A stretch of 64,000 bases of DNA from Marinobacter nitratireducens (GTDB lineage Bacteria; Pseudomonadota; Gammaproteobacteria; Pseudomonadales; Oleiphilaceae), in contig NZ_ANIE01000003.1 of NCBI RefSeq assembly GCF_000708045.1, positions 62,001 to 126,000 of the forward strand. The letters run 5' to 3'. Below the pieces are notes generated by a model. That model did no database searches, was not told where the DNA came from, and saw only the letters and a program-made list of their open reading frames with translations. This document shows, piece by piece, positions 51,772 to 63,700 of the stretch (position 1 is the first letter of the stretch; each line of letters starts with the position of its first letter). The position numbers and the translations under genes are program-made.

Positions 51772-51800
51772 TTGACAGTCGAGGGTTCCGCCCCTAAAAT
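51772..51800 (+). promoter_or_regulatory. strong promoter of the yceD-rpmF-plsX-fab run
   Basis: Perfect -35 TTGACA at 51772-51777, 17-bp spacer, -10 TAAAAT at 51795-51800 (5 of 6). The yceD ATG starts at 51810, only 10 bases after the -10, so the transcript would have a leader of zero to about four bases. Confidence 0.75.
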
Positions 51801-51809
51801 TGCGCGCCT

Positions 51810-52364
51810 ATGTCAAAAGCGTCACTCGCCGAGCTGCCCAAATCTGTCGATCCTTATCGATTGGCGGAACAGAACAGTACGCTGGAGGGAATCATTCCCC
51901 TCGGCGCGCTGAGTCGTTTTCAGGACGCGGTTCTGGGGTTTGATGAAGAGGCTGCGTGTAGCGTCAAGTTGTCCTTTTATATGGATGCAGAGCGCCGACG
52001 CATCGTCTCGGGAGAGCTGGAAGCTCCGGTCAGCCTGGAGTGCCAACGTTGCATGGGAGCCATGCCGGTGGCACTGACATCCCGGTTTAGCCTGGGGTTG
52101 GTTACCAGCGATGAGCAGGCGCAACAACTGCCGCGAGACCTTGAGCCGTTCCTGACCGATGATTTCAGTGCGGATCTCTGGTCAATGGTAGAAGACGAAT
52201 TGTTGCTGGTGCTGCCACCGTTCCCGCTGCACGACAGAAATGAGTGCCCGGCTGCGGAAGATCTGGAAGCGTTCGAGTCTGATGGCTTGGAGGTGGAACC
52301 GGAAGCGCCGAAAAAAGAGAATCCGTTCAGCGTGCTGGCGGAACTCAAAAAGACGAAGCATTAA
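51810..52364 (+). CDS. yceD: YceD (DUF177), 23S rRNA accumulation protein
   Basis: 184 residues. The central ECQRCMGAMPV Cys pair (Cys near 73 and 76) and the later MVEDELLLVLPPFPLH and final NPFSVLAELK are family marks. The protein is needed for normal 23S rRNA levels in E. coli and plants. The ATG 51810 fits the family N-terminus; there is no Shine-Dalgarno sequence and the promoter -10 ends 9 bp before it, so the mRNA is probably leaderless. It precedes rpmF by 86 bp, the usual pairing. Confidence 0.92.
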   Translation: MSKASLAELPKSVDPYRLAEQNSTLEGIIPLGALSRFQDAVLGFDEEAACSVKLSFYMDAERRRIVSGELEAPVSLECQRCMGAMPVALTSRFSLGLVTSDEQAQQLPRDLEPFLTDDFSADLWSMVEDELLLVLPPFPLHDRNECPAAEDLEAFESDGLEVEPEAPKKENPFSVLAELKKTKH

Positions 52365-52450
52365 TCTGGGCGCGGTGTCCTGTCGGAAGCCAGCGCGATT
52401 TTACGAACAAACGTTATTCAAGTTTACGTTAACAGGTCAGGAGCATAATC

Positions 52451-52630
52451 ATGGCTGTACAGCAAAACCGTAAGACTCGTTCCAAGCGTGGTATGCGCCG
52501 TTCTCACGACGCGCTGAGCGCTACTACCCTGTCCACCGACGCGACCACTGGTGAAGTTCATCGTCGTCACCACGTGTCTCCGGACGGCTTCTACCGTGGT
52601 AAGCAGGTAATCGAAGCGCGCGACGAGTAA
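52451..52630 (+). CDS. rpmF: 50S ribosomal protein L32
   Basis: 59 residues, [20 protein letters not shown] at the start and ending in VIEARDE. The basic N-terminus and the [17 protein letters not shown] stretch are those of L32; the zinc-type CxxC pairs of some L32 forms are absent, as usual for gammaproteobacteria. Upstream is AGGAGC at 52439-52444. It lies between yceD and plsX in the classical ribosome/lipid cluster. The coding stretch is too short to stand out by length but is certain by sequence. Confidence 0.97.
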   Translation: MAVQQNRKTRSKRGMRRSHDALSATTLSTDATTGEVHRRHHVSPDGFYRGKQVIEARDE

Positions 52631-52673
52631 TCTCGTTGCAGCCAGGCACCGCCAAGAGTCGGATGGACGAACG

Positions 52674-53675
52674 GTGAAACCGGTCACCATCGCGATTGAT
52701 GCCATGAGCGGCGACCGCGGCCCTGCGGTTGTGGTCACGGCTGCACTTGAAGCGGTGCGCGAAAACGAAGCCTTGAGTCTTGTTCTGGTGGGTATCCGGA
52801 GCGAGCTTGAGGCTTTGTTCCGTGAGGGGCATGCACGAATCCGTGTGGTCGAAGCGGCGGATGTGGTGCGTATGAATGAGCGCCCGTCCCACGCCCTCAG
52901 GCATAAAAAGAATTCCTCCATGGCTGTGGCTCTTGGGCTGGTTCGTGACGGCGAAGCGCAGGGCTGTGTCAGCGCAGGCAATACCGGAGCCTTGATGGCC
53001 TTCGGGCGGTCGATCATTCGTATGTATCCTGGGATCGAACGGCCTGCCATTTCAAAGTTGATTCCTTCCCTTCGTGGTCGTTGTCACGTTCTGGACCTGG
53101 GTGCCAACGTCGATTCAACTGCCGAGAATCTCTACCAGTACGCCCTGATGGGCTCTTTGATGGCATCGGCTATCTCCAGCCAGCCAGAGCCCAGAGTGGC
53201 CCTTCTGAACGTTGGTGAAGAAGAGATCAAGGGGAATGAGCAGGTTCGGCTGGCCTCTCACATGTTGGCCCAGTGCGATACCATCAACTACATTGGTTAC
53301 GTCGAGGGCAGTGATCTGTTCCGTGATGTGGCCGATGTGGTGGTGTGTGATGGTTTCGTGGGTAATATCGCCCTGAAAACCGGGGAGGGTGTTGCCGGGC
53401 TCCTGATCGAATTAATGGAGCAGGCTTTTACGAAAAACCTCTACGGGCGCTTGGTCGGGCTTCTGGCTCGCCCCATTGTCGGGCGTCTTCTGCAATTAAT
53501 GGATCCCTCCCGCCACAACGGAGCCAGTCTTCTGGGCTTGCAGGGCGTGGTAATCAAGAGCCATGGCAACGCTAACGAGCGGGCTATGCTGGCAGCCATT
53601 CGTCAGGCCGTGAAAGAGGTCGAGCTTGAGGTGCCGCGACGCATCAACGAGCGCCTCGATGATTTGATGCTTTGA
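52674..53675 (+). CDS. plsX: phosphate acyltransferase PlsX
   Basis: 333 residues from GTG 52674. Family marks are IAIDAMSGDRGP at the N-terminus (where many members have GGDxGP), AGNTGALMAFG near 102, LGANVDSTAENLYQYA near 143 and NVGEEEIKGNE near 183. It makes acyl-phosphate from acyl-ACP for phospholipid synthesis by PlsY. It is 43 bp after rpmF and 112 bp before fabD. Confidence 0.96.
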   Translation: MKPVTIAIDAMSGDRGPAVVVTAALEAVRENEALSLVLVGIRSELEALFREGHARIRVVEAADVVRMNERPSHALRHKKNSSMAVALGLVRDGEAQGCVSAGNTGALMAFGRSIIRMYPGIERPAISKLIPSLRGRCHVLDLGANVDSTAENLYQYALMGSLMASAISSQPEPRVALLNVGEEEIKGNEQVRLASHMLAQCDTINYIGYVEGSDLFRDVADVVVCDGFVGNIALKTGEGVAGLLIELMEQAFTKNLYGRLVGLLARPIVGRLLQLMDPSRHNGASLLGLQGVVIKSHGNANERAMLAAIRQAVKEVELEVPRRINERLDDLML

Positions 53676-53787
53676 CCTCCTGAGACTAAAGTCTGTTCCG
53701 TTTTTGTCCCTTAAAGCCGGATAATCGGCCAAACTTGTACTATTGGCTAATCTCCCGCAACCGTTCAATGACGATAAGATTCCGCCT

Positions 53788-54726
53788 ATGAAATCAGCGT
53801 TTATTTTCCCCGGTCAGGGTTCACAGTCTGTTGGCATGCTTTCAGCCGCTGCCGAAGCGTGGCCCATCATCAACAAAACCTTTGCCGAAGCCTCGAATGT
53901 CCTTGGCTACGACCTGTGGCACGTATGCCAGAAAGGGCCGGCAGAGGAACTCAATCAAACCATGGTGACCCAGCCAGCGTTGCTGACGGCCAGTGTTGCT
54001 CTCTGGCGCCAGTGGTTCGTGGCGGGTGGTCAGGCCCCGGATTTCGTGGCTGGCCATAGCCTGGGCGAATACAGTGCCCTGGTGGCTGCCGAAAGTCTCG
54101 ATTTTGTTGAGGCGGTCAAGCTGGTTCGCCTTCGTGGTGAGCTGATGCAGGAAGCGGTGCCGGCAGGCGAAGGCAAGATGGCTGCGATTCTCGGGCTTGA
54201 GGATGCGGATGTCGTTGCTGCCTGCGAAAGCGCGTCAGAGGGCGACGTGGTATCCGCGGTCAACTTCAATGCGCCGGGGCAGGTGGTCATTGCGGGATCT
54301 TCGGCAGCCGTTGATCGCGCAATCGAAGCCTGCAAAGAAAAGGGTGCCCGCAAGGCCATGCCGTTGCCAGTCAGCGTGCCTTCGCATTGCGCCTTGATGA
54401 AGGATGCGGCCGCGGAGCTTGCCAAGGCGCTGGATGACGTGCGGTTTAACGATGCTGTCATTCCCGTTATACAAAATGTTCACGCGGCTGCCGAGACGGA
54501 TTCCGGTACACTCAAGGCCAATTTGCTGAAGCAGCTGTATTCGCCTGTGCTCTGGACCGATTCTGTAAAAACTCTGGCGGGCAACGGCGTAGAGCAGGCC
54601 GTAGAGTGTGGCACGGGCAAAGTCCTTGCCGGCCTGATTAAACGCATTGACCGGAGCCTGACCGTATATGGTTTCGAGGATCCGGATTCTCTGGCCAAAG
54701 CGCTGAGCGCGTTCGGCGAGTCATAA
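53788..54726 (+). CDS. fabD: malonyl-CoA:ACP transacylase
   Basis: 312 residues from ATG 53788; the open frame to 53743 adds 15 unconserved residues, and the family begins with KSAFIFPGQGSQ. The active-site Ser is in GHSLGEYSAL (near 92), the Arg in VRLRGELMQEA (near 117), and the second catalytic His in VPSHCALM near 200. It loads malonyl groups onto ACP for chain elongation by FabF and others. No strong ribosome binding site is seen before the ATG. fabG starts 16 bp after. Confidence 0.96.
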   Translation: MKSAFIFPGQGSQSVGMLSAAAEAWPIINKTFAEASNVLGYDLWHVCQKGPAEELNQTMVTQPALLTASVALWRQWFVAGGQAPDFVAGHSLGEYSALVAAESLDFVEAVKLVRLRGELMQEAVPAGEGKMAAILGLEDADVVAACESASEGDVVSAVNFNAPGQVVIAGSSAAVDRAIEACKEKGARKAMPLPVSVPSHCALMKDAAAELAKALDDVRFNDAVIPVIQNVHAAAETDSGTLKANLLKQLYSPVLWTDSVKTLAGNGVEQAVECGTGKVLAGLIKRIDRSLTVYGFEDPDSLAKALSAFGES

Positions 54727-54742
54727 CGAAAGGGAGTCATTC

Positions 54743-55486
54743 ATGTCTCTGGAAGGAAAAATCGCACTGGTTACCGGCGCGACTCGCGGTATCGGCAAAG
54801 CAATCGCTCGTGGGTTGGCTGAGCAGGGGGCGGAAGTCATTGGCACTGCGACCAGTCCCGAGGGTGCTGAGTCCATCAGCGGTGATCTGGAATCCGCTGG
54901 GCTCAAGGGGTATGGCATCGTGATGAACGTCGCTGACCCCGAGAGCATCGAGGCCGGACTGAAAGCCATTGCCGAAAAGTCCGGAGCGCCACAGATCCTG
55001 GTAAACAACGCTGGTATTACCCGCGATAATCTGCTGATGCGCCTGAAAGATGATGACTGGACGTCGGTGCTTGAGACCAACCTCTCGAGTGTTTATCGCA
55101 CCAGCAAGGCCGTGCTGCGCGGCATGGCCAAGGCAAAGTGGGGGCGTATTATCAATATCAGTTCCGTGGTTGCCGGCATGGGTAACCCGGGGCAGGGCAA
55201 TTACTGCGCGGCGAAGGCGGGTGTGGAAGGCTTTACCCGCAGTCTAGCGAAGGAAATGTCAAACCGTGGTATCACGGCAAACTGCGTGGCTCCGGGCTTT
55301 ATTGACACGGATATGACAAAAAAACTGGACGACAAGCAGCGTGAGGCTATGCTGGAAATCATACCTGCAGGTCGTCTGGGGGAGCCGGAAGAAGTGGCCG
55401 CTGTGGTTGCCTTTCTGGCCTCCGATGCAGCCGGTTACGTGACAGGCGAAACCATCAACGTAAACGGCGGAATGTACATGGGATAA
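54743..55486 (+). CDS. fabG: 3-oxoacyl-ACP reductase
   Basis: 247 residues. SDR motifs: TGATRGIGKAIA (about 12-23), NNAGITRDNLLMRLKDDDW (near 86-104; FabG-specific), catalytic Ser in ISSVVAGMGNPGQ, and YCAAKAG with Tyr and Lys (near 151). GAGT lies before the ATG. It reduces beta-ketoacyl-ACP with NADPH. A short imperfect hairpin follows the stop (about 55496-55516), without a clear T-run, and acpP begins 135 bp downstream. Confidence 0.97.
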   Translation: MSLEGKIALVTGATRGIGKAIARGLAEQGAEVIGTATSPEGAESISGDLESAGLKGYGIVMNVADPESIEAGLKAIAEKSGAPQILVNNAGITRDNLLMRLKDDDWTSVLETNLSSVYRTSKAVLRGMAKAKWGRIINISSVVAGMGNPGQGNYCAAKAGVEGFTRSLAKEMSNRGITANCVAPGFIDTDMTKKLDDKQREAMLEIIPAGRLGEPEEVAAVVAFLASDAAGYVTGETINVNGGMYMG

Positions 55487-55621
55487 GCGTTTCGGGGAGT
55501 GCGGTTTCGCAACTCCTTGTCGCACAACATGTTTAACCGAATCCCTGCTTGTTTGCAGGTGGGGTTTAATCTAAACTGGCAGCACTTGAGTTGCTTGGTT
55601 GACACACAAAGTGAGGACATT

Positions 55622-55855
55622 ATGAGTACAGTTGAAGAGCGCGTTAAGAAGATCGTTTGTGAACAGTTGGGCGTTAAAGAGTCCGAGGTTCAGAACACAT
55701 CTTCTTTTGTAGAGGATCTTGGCGCTGACTCACTGGACACCGTTGAGCTGGTCATGGCACTGGAAGAGGAATTCGAAACCGAAATTCCTGATGAAGAGGC
55801 CGAAAAGCTGGGCACCGTTCAGGACGCAATCGACTACATCGTCGCGCACACCTGA
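55622..55855 (+). CDS. acpP: acyl carrier protein
   Basis: 77 residues from ATG 55622, with GAGGA about 6 bp upstream; the longer frame to 55499 is unconserved. The 4'-phosphopantetheine Ser lies in [10 protein letters not shown] (Ser37), and the protein is strongly acidic. It carries acyl chains through fatty acid synthesis. The 135-bp gap before it has small inverted repeats and a weak promoter candidate, and a strong terminator follows the gene, so acpP may be made as a separate abundant mRNA. Confidence 0.98.
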   Translation: MSTVEERVKKIVCEQLGVKESEVQNTSSFVEDLGADSLDTVELVMALEEEFETEIPDEEAEKLGTVQDAIDYIVAHT

Positions 55856-55880
55856 TACTCTGCGTTTCAAGAAGCCAGGC

Positions 55881-55918
55881 AAAGCCGTCCTTGTTGTAAA
55901 ATGAAGGACGGCTTTTTT
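55881..55918 (+). terminator. intrinsic terminator after acpP
   Basis: Perfect 12-bp stem, arms 55881-55892 and 55904-55915, 11-base loop and a T-run. It sits 25 bp after the acpP stop and 66 bp before fabF. Confidence 0.9.
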
Positions 55919-55983
55919 ATTGCCTGAAAATCGGGTTGAATCGGCGACTGCAATTTCACGGAAAAGATCGGGTGAAAGAGGTT

Positions 55984-57231
55984 ATGAGTAAACGACGGGT
56001 TGTCATCACTGGTATGGGCATGTTGTCCCCACTGGGTAATGATGTGAAAACGTCATGGGAGGGTGTTCAGGCAGGTCGGAGCGGCATCGGTATGATTGAT
56101 CGCTTCGATGCGACCGACTACAACACCCGTATTGGCGGTGCCATCAAGGATCTTGATCTGTCCACGTGGCTCTCACCCAAGGAAGCCCGAAAGCTCGACG
56201 CATTCATTCACTATGGATTGATCGCCGCGCAGCAGGCGGTCGATGACAGCGGTCTTGCTGAAGACGAGGCGCTGGATAAGGAGAGGGTCGGAGTCGCCAT
56301 AGGCTCGGGGATCGGTGGTCTCGAGTACATCGAGAAAAGCGTGCTGACAATGGACAAGTCCGGGCCCCGAAAGGTGTCGCCGTTTTTTGTGCCAGCGTCT
56401 GTGATCAATATGATTTCCGGTAACGCAGCTATCCGTTTTGGCTTCAAGGGGCCAAACATTGCGATCGTTACTGCCTGCACCACCGGCACCCACAACATTG
56501 GTTACGCTGCCCGCACGATTGCCTACGGTGATGCCGATGTGATGCTGGCTGGCGGTTCCGAAATGGCAACGACGAGAACCGGTATCGCCGCGTTTTCTGC
56601 GGCGAGGGCCCTGTCCACCCGCAATGACGAGCCGGAGAAGGCCAGTCGCCCATGGGACAAGGACCGGGATGGCTTTGTTCTCAGTGACGGCGCCGGCGTC
56701 ATGGTGCTCGAAGAGTTGGAACATGCCAAAGCCCGTGGCGCCACCATTTACGGCGAAGTCATCGGCTTCGGAATGAGTGATGACGCCCATCACATCACTG
56801 CGCCGCCGGAGAGTGGCGAAGGGGCTGCCCGTTCCATGGTTAACGCCATTCGGGACGCAGGCATTGATCCGTCTGAAGTGGGTTACATCAACGCTCACGG
56901 TACATCAACCCAAGTAGGGGATGTCGCCGAAGTGGGTGCCGTCAGGAGTGTGTTTGGTGCTCACGCAGACAAGCTTGCCATGAGCAGTACCAAGTCCATG
57001 ACCGGGCATCTGCTTGGGGCAGCTGGGGCAGTGGAAGGCATTTTCTCTGTATTGGCGCTTCGTGATGGGATCCTTCCGCCGACCATAAATCTTGAAAATG
57101 TCGATGAAGGTTGTGACCTGGATTTTGTGCCCAATCAGGCCCGGAAGAGCGACGTTCGCATAGCACTTTCCAACTCGTTCGGCTTTGGCGGCACCAACGG
57201 AACGCTGATTTTCCGCCGCTACGACGATTGA
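55984..57231 (+). CDS. fabF: 3-oxoacyl-ACP synthase II
   Basis: 415 residues from ATG 55984, giving [20 protein letters not shown] as in other FabF proteins; the frame upstream to 55936 is not conserved. AAAGAGG lies only 2 bp before the ATG, a tight but usable spacing. The catalytic Cys is in [12 protein letters not shown] (near 164), and the two His are in NAHGTST and [15 protein letters not shown]. It extends acyl-ACP with malonyl-ACP and controls the unsaturated C16 to C18 step. Confidence 0.96.
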   Translation: MSKRRVVITGMGMLSPLGNDVKTSWEGVQAGRSGIGMIDRFDATDYNTRIGGAIKDLDLSTWLSPKEARKLDAFIHYGLIAAQQAVDDSGLAEDEALDKERVGVAIGSGIGGLEYIEKSVLTMDKSGPRKVSPFFVPASVINMISGNAAIRFGFKGPNIAIVTACTTGTHNIGYAARTIAYGDADVMLAGGSEMATTRTGIAAFSAARALSTRNDEPEKASRPWDKDRDGFVLSDGAGVMVLEELEHAKARGATIYGEVIGFGMSDDAHHITAPPESGEGAARSMVNAIRDAGIDPSEVGYINAHGTSTQVGDVAEVGAVRSVFGAHADKLAMSSTKSMTGHLLGAAGAVEGIFSVLALRDGILPPTINLENVDEGCDLDFVPNQARKSDVRIALSNSFGFGGTNGTLIFRRYDD

Positions 57232-57240
57232 TTTCGAGGC

Positions 57241-58059
57241 ATGATTAACCGTATCTGGGCTGATGAGGCGAGTCTGCCTGCCAATGACCGGGGGGCAGCC
57301 TACGGTGACGGCCTGTTTGAAACCATACGGATGGCGGGACGTAAAGGCGTACTCTTATCCCGCCACATTGAGCGCATGGTGAGCGATGCTCATCGGCTCG
57401 GCATTTCGGTCTCGCGCCATGAGCTGGACGCTGCTGTTGCGCAGGCTATTGAGCGTTGGAGCTCAGATGCGGGCGATCAGGGCTGGGTGCTCAAGCTGAC
57501 GCTGACGCGAGGCGCTGGCGGGCGGGGTTACCGTCCGAGTGCCGGAATGGCGCCAAACCTTCTGATAAGCTCTGCGGGCCTGCCGCCGGAGCCTCCGGCG
57601 GGCGGTGTTGATGCGGATTTTTCGAGGGTGCCTCTGACGGTGAATCCTCTGCTGTCTGGCATTAAGTCTCTGAACCGTCTGGAACAGGTTATGGCTGCCC
57701 GGGAGCTGCATGAGCCGCTGTTCGAGCTGATTATGTCGAATCCGGAAGGGCATCTCGTCGAAGGCACCCGCACCAACCTTCTGATCAAGTCTCGTGATGG
57801 TTGGCTGACTCCTCCGGTTCGTGACCTGGCGGTTGCCGGCATCATGCGTCAATGGACGCTGGAGCGCCTGAGAGAGCTCGGTAACGTGGTTCAGGAGCGC
57901 TCTGTCGAAGTGGGCGATGTTCTGTCTGAGGCCTGTGAGGGGCTGTTCCTGCTTAATAGCGTGCTGGGTGTGGTGCCCGTCTGCAACCTGGCAGGTCACG
58001 ATTTGCCTGTCGACCCCGGACTTGCGACAATCTGCCATCCTCTGGAATTACTGGAATAA
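57241..58059 (+). CDS. pabC: aminodeoxychorismate lyase
   Basis: 272 residues of the fold-IV PLP enzymes. The N-terminal part has NDRGAAYGDGLFETIRM (about 15-31). The PLP Lys lies in GIKSLNRLEQVMAARE (near 142). NPEGHLVEGTRTNLLI holds the Glu that binds the cofactor nitrogen. It converts aminodeoxychorismate to p-aminobenzoate and pyruvate for folate synthesis. It sits 9 bp after fabF and 5 bp before mltG, the common order in gammaproteobacteria. Confidence 0.94.
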   Translation: MINRIWADEASLPANDRGAAYGDGLFETIRMAGRKGVLLSRHIERMVSDAHRLGISVSRHELDAAVAQAIERWSSDAGDQGWVLKLTLTRGAGGRGYRPSAGMAPNLLISSAGLPPEPPAGGVDADFSRVPLTVNPLLSGIKSLNRLEQVMAARELHEPLFELIMSNPEGHLVEGTRTNLLIKSRDGWLTPPVRDLAVAGIMRQWTLERLRELGNVVQERSVEVGDVLSEACEGLFLLNSVLGVVPVCNLAGHDLPVDPGLATICHPLELLE

Positions 58060-58064
58060 TTCGT

Positions 58065-59764
<1,700 letters not shown>

Positions 59765-59802
59765 TTGAGTTACGTTCTCAGTTAAAGGCTTGATTTCCGG
59801 TT

Positions 59803-60582
59803 ATGTTGGATGCCCGGTTACTTAAATTGCCCATCGCATCGCATCAGCATCGGCATGAACACCACCAGATTGTGGTGGGTGTTCAAGGCGAAGCAGACCT
59901 GAGCGTCGACGGAACCGGCTCCCATCTTGATACCTGGCGCGCTTGCCTGGTACCGACTGAGGCGCGTCACGATTATTGTGGTGATAACCAGAATCATGTG
60001 CTGGTGATTAACCTCGATCCCTACATTCCGGCAATCAATACCCCGGCTCACGCCGACTACGAACGTCTTTCCCCTCTTTTCGAGAAGCCGCGCACGCTGG
60101 ACATGGATAACAAGCTTCAGGGCCTGGTCCAGTTCGCTGCTGGCGAATTTGACCGGGCGCCCGAGAACGAAGGGCTCAAGCGGCATCTTGCGGCCAGTAT
60201 TCTGCACTGCATGGCAGAGCGATTGAATGACCGTCGCAGAACACATGGCAACCGGAACGCGTTGAGTCCGGATACCATACGCCGATACGTGATGGAGAAT
60301 CTGCACAGGAAAATCAGTGTTCGTGACCTGGCCGGCGTTGCCTGCCTGAGTGTGAGTCGCTTTCACGAACTGTTCAGGGACGTTACCGGTCTCACTCCCC
60401 ACCAGTTCCTGCTGCAGGCACGTCTCGAGCAGGCTGCCCAGTTGCTGACTTCCACATCGTTGTCCGTCTCGGAAGTCAGTTTTCGAACCGGTTTTTCCTC
60501 TCAGGGTGCGTTGACCAATGCCCTGAAAAAGCACAAGGGCACTACCCCAACAAAACTACGATTTGGTGAAAAAGTAGCCTGA
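59803..60582 (+). CDS. AraC-family regulator, probable PruR-like activator of putA
   Basis: 259 residues. The N-terminal half is a cupin-like sensing domain with a His cluster, HQHRHEHHQIVVGVQG (near 14-29). The C-terminal HTH_18 domain (about 155-255) has the two AraC helices: ISVRDLAGVACLSVSRFHELFRD and LSVSEVSFRTGFSSQGALTNALKK. P. aeruginosa PruR is an AraC-type activator of putA, and the adjacent gene here is a PutA that lacks its own DNA-binding domain, so the same role is likely. Repeated ATTTG boxes with 21-bp spacing lie at the end of this gene and before putA. Confidence 0.8.
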   Translation: MLDARLLKLPIASHQHRHEHHQIVVGVQGEADLSVDGTGSHLDTWRACLVPTEARHDYCGDNQNHVLVINLDPYIPAINTPAHADYERLSPLFEKPRTLDMDNKLQGLVQFAAGEFDRAPENEGLKRHLAASILHCMAERLNDRRRTHGNRNALSPDTIRRYVMENLHRKISVRDLAGVACLSVSRFHELFRDVTGLTPHQFLLQARLEQAAQLLTSTSLSVSEVSFRTGFSSQGALTNALKKHKGTTPTKLRFGEKVA

Positions 60583-60638
60583 TTTGCGAATTTTTAGGCC
60601 TTTCAGGACAAATTTGCAAAAGAATCGTAGGAATTTGT
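60561..60638 (+). promoter_or_regulatory. ATTTG direct repeats before putA, candidate AraC-type sites
   Basis: Four copies: ATTTGG 60561-60566, ATTTGC 60582-60587, ATTTGC 60612-60617, ATTTGT 60633-60638. They form two pairs, each with exactly 21 bp between starts; the pairs are 30 bp apart. Two-turn spacing of direct half-sites is typical for AraC-family regulators. The first copy lies inside the regulator's coding end. Confidence 0.45.
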
Positions 60639-60735
60639 AAGTCTTGGGTCCGTACTACTACTAAGTTAGCGTTAACTGGTTATGGCCAGGAGGCGGTGCT
60701 GCACCGAAGGTCCAAAATTCACAAGGGGCGTCCCG

Positions 60736-63700
60736 ATGTTTCAAGCAAGCAGGGTTCTCGAACCTGCTTTCCAGGAGCAGCCAAGGTCGTTTTTCTGGCA
60801 GGGCATCACTGCGAACCATGCCGTGGACGAAGCTTTGTACCTGAAGGAACTGATTCCCCTTGCCGAGAGTGACGCAGCGGAACACCTTGCCGTCACAGAA
60901 ATGGCAACAGACCTGATCCAGTCCGCCCGGGCGCGGGACGACGCCATTCACATGATCGATGCCCTGCTGCAGGAGTACAGCCTTGATACTCAGGAGGGCA
61001 TCCTTCTGATGTGTCTGGCCGAGGCACTCATGCGAATTCCTGACCGGGAAACTGCAGACGCTCTTATCCAGGATAAGCTCTCGATTGCCGACTGGAACAA
61101 ACACGTTGGTCGCAGTGAGTCCGCATTGGTTAACGCGTCAACTTGGGGGTTGCTGCTAACTGGCCGTGTGGTCCGTTTGGACAAGGATCTTGATGGCTCT
61201 CCCGGAGCGATATGGAAACGCTTGATAAAAAGCAGTGGCGAGACGGTCATTCGCAAGGCGATGTACCGAACCATGGCGATCATGGGGCAGCAGTTCGTGC
61301 TGGGGCAAGATATTGACGAGGCGCTCGCCAATGCTCGCGACTATTTCCAAAAAGGCTATACCTACTCCTTTGACATGCTTGGCGAGTCTGCAATCACCGC
61401 GGATGTCGCTGAACGCTATCTGCGCGAGTATCGCAGAGCCATTGATGCGGTAAGCAGATGCGACTCGGTATTGGCGCTTAGGGCTTTGCCATCGGTTTCC
61501 GTGAAGCTGTCTGCATTGCACCCCCGATTTGAAACGTCGCAGGAGCAACGGGTAATGACAGAACTCTACCGGAGTCTGTCCGATCTGGTGCTGTATGCGC
61601 GCGAACGGAATGTGGGTATCACACTCGACGCGGAGGAAATGGACCGGCTGGAATTGTCGCTGCGGCTCTTCGAAAACGTGTTCCAGTCAGATGTTGCGAG
61701 GGGGTGGGGACAGTTCGGGCTGGTGGTTCAGGCGTACTCGAAGCGTGCACTGCCAGTGCTTTGTTGGCTGAACCGGTTGGCGAAAGATCAGGGAGACCGG
61801 ATTCCTGTAAGGTTGGTAAAAGGCGCCTATTGGGATACGGAAATCAAAATCTGCCAGCAACGAGGGTTAGAGGCGTACCCGGTGTTTACCCGCAAGGAGG
61901 CAACAGACACGTCCTACCTTGCGTGTTTGCGCTTTCTGTTGAGTGGCTATACCTGTGGATCCCTGTACCCCCAGGTCGCCAGCCACAATGCTCTCACAGT
62001 GGCTTCTGCCATGGTTATGGCGGAGCGGCAGGGCCGGGAGCTTGAGTTCCAGCGCCTCCATGGTATGGGCGTCGCACTCTACAACAGTGTTCTCGAGGCG
62101 GGAGATGTCCCTGTTCGCATATATGCCCCGGTCGGGGCACACAAGGACCTATTGCCCTATCTGGTTCGTCGTTTGCTGGAAAATGGCGCGAACTCATCGT
62201 TCGTTCATCGCTTGGTTGATGCCCGGACGCCGATTGAGGCACTGGTTCAGAACCCGGTGCAGGGGCTGTTCAGCTACGACTCATTGGTGAACGATCGCCT
62301 CGCAGCCCCTGCCGATATCTATGGGCCACAGAGGCGAAATGCCAGCGGGGTTAATTTGAATGCCTCGGTGGGACGGGAGCAATTGCTTGAAGAGCTACGG
62401 CATTGGCAGAACCATAGCTGGTCTGCGGCGCCGTTGGTGAATGGAGAATCCTGTTCCTCTGATGAGGTCTTGCCTGTTTACTCACCCTCCGAATCATTGC
62501 GGGTTGTTGGGCATATATCAGGTGCAAATGCCAAGCATGCGCAAGAAGCCCTGAAAGTGGCCTCCTCCGGGGTTTGGGCCTGGACAAGGCTGCCAGTGAG
62601 TGAGCGTTCCGGCTGTCTTGAGCGCTTTGCCAGGCTTATGGAACAAAATCTACCGGAGTTGGTGGCCCTGTGTTGCTACGAAACCGGGAAAACCATTCCG
62701 GAAGGCGTGGACGAAGTGCGCAGCGCCGTGGATCACTGCCGTTACTACGCGGTTCAAGCCCGCGCTTTGTTTGGTGATCCCATTGCAATGCCCGGCATCA
62801 CGGGTGAAAACAACGAACTCTATCTGGAAGCACGGGGCGTTTTCCTCTGTATCAGCCCTTGGCATTGTCCGCTGGCCGTGTTTAGCGGTCAGGTTGCAGC
62901 GGCGCTTGTGGCGGGAAACAGTGTACTGGCGAAGCCCGCGAAACAGGCAACACTGATTGCATACCGTGCGGTGCAACTGATGCTGGAAGCCGGCATTCCG
63001 GCAAATGTCGTTCAACTGTTACCCGGTGATGGCTCTAAACTTGCCAGCGTCCTGATCCCGGACCCCAGGATCGCGGGCATAGCCTTCACCGGCTCTAATC
63101 ATGTGGCCCGTGAGATAAACCGGACGTTGGCCGGGCGTCCTGGGCCTATCGTGCCTTTCATGGCCGCAACCGGCGGGAAAAACGCGATGATCGTTGACAG
63201 CAGTGCCGTGCCGGAACAGGTGGTCAAGGATGTTGTCCGATCTGCGTTCACGGGTGCCGGGCAAGGGTGTTCTGCGCTGAAGGTGCTATACCTTCAAGAG
63301 GATATTGGCGATCAAGTCGAGGAATTGTTGTCCGGGGCAATTGCGCAGCTAAGCGTCGGAGATCCGGAATGCCTGTCGACGGACGTTGGTCCGATGATTG
63401 ATGGGCAGGCAAAGGAAAATTTTCAATCCAGTTTCGGTGGCCTGGAGGGTTGGGGCCGCCTCATTGCCAGGGGCAATACGCCGGTCGCCGGCAAACAGGG
63501 CAATTTTGTCGCTCCGGTTGTCTATGCTATCGACAGCATTCTGGAAATCAACGGCGAGGTTTCAGGGCCTGTCCTCCACGTTATCAGGTATCCCGCAGAG
63601 GGGTTGCAGGAGGTTGTCGATGAGATTAATCAGACCGGCTTCGGCCTGACTCTGGGCATTCATTCCAGGAGCGAATCCATGGCCGCCTGGATCGAGCAGC

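Noticed and set aside
55496..55516. terminator after fabG
   Set aside because: The stem is short with a bulged base and lacks a T-run; treated as unproven and mentioned only in the fabG entry.
60682..60735. N-terminal extension of putA and the AGGAGG at 60688-60693
   Set aside because: The AGGAGG lies downstream of the ATG at 60682 and is not at a useful distance from any in-frame start; ATG 60736 has its own AAGGGG and fits the family length.
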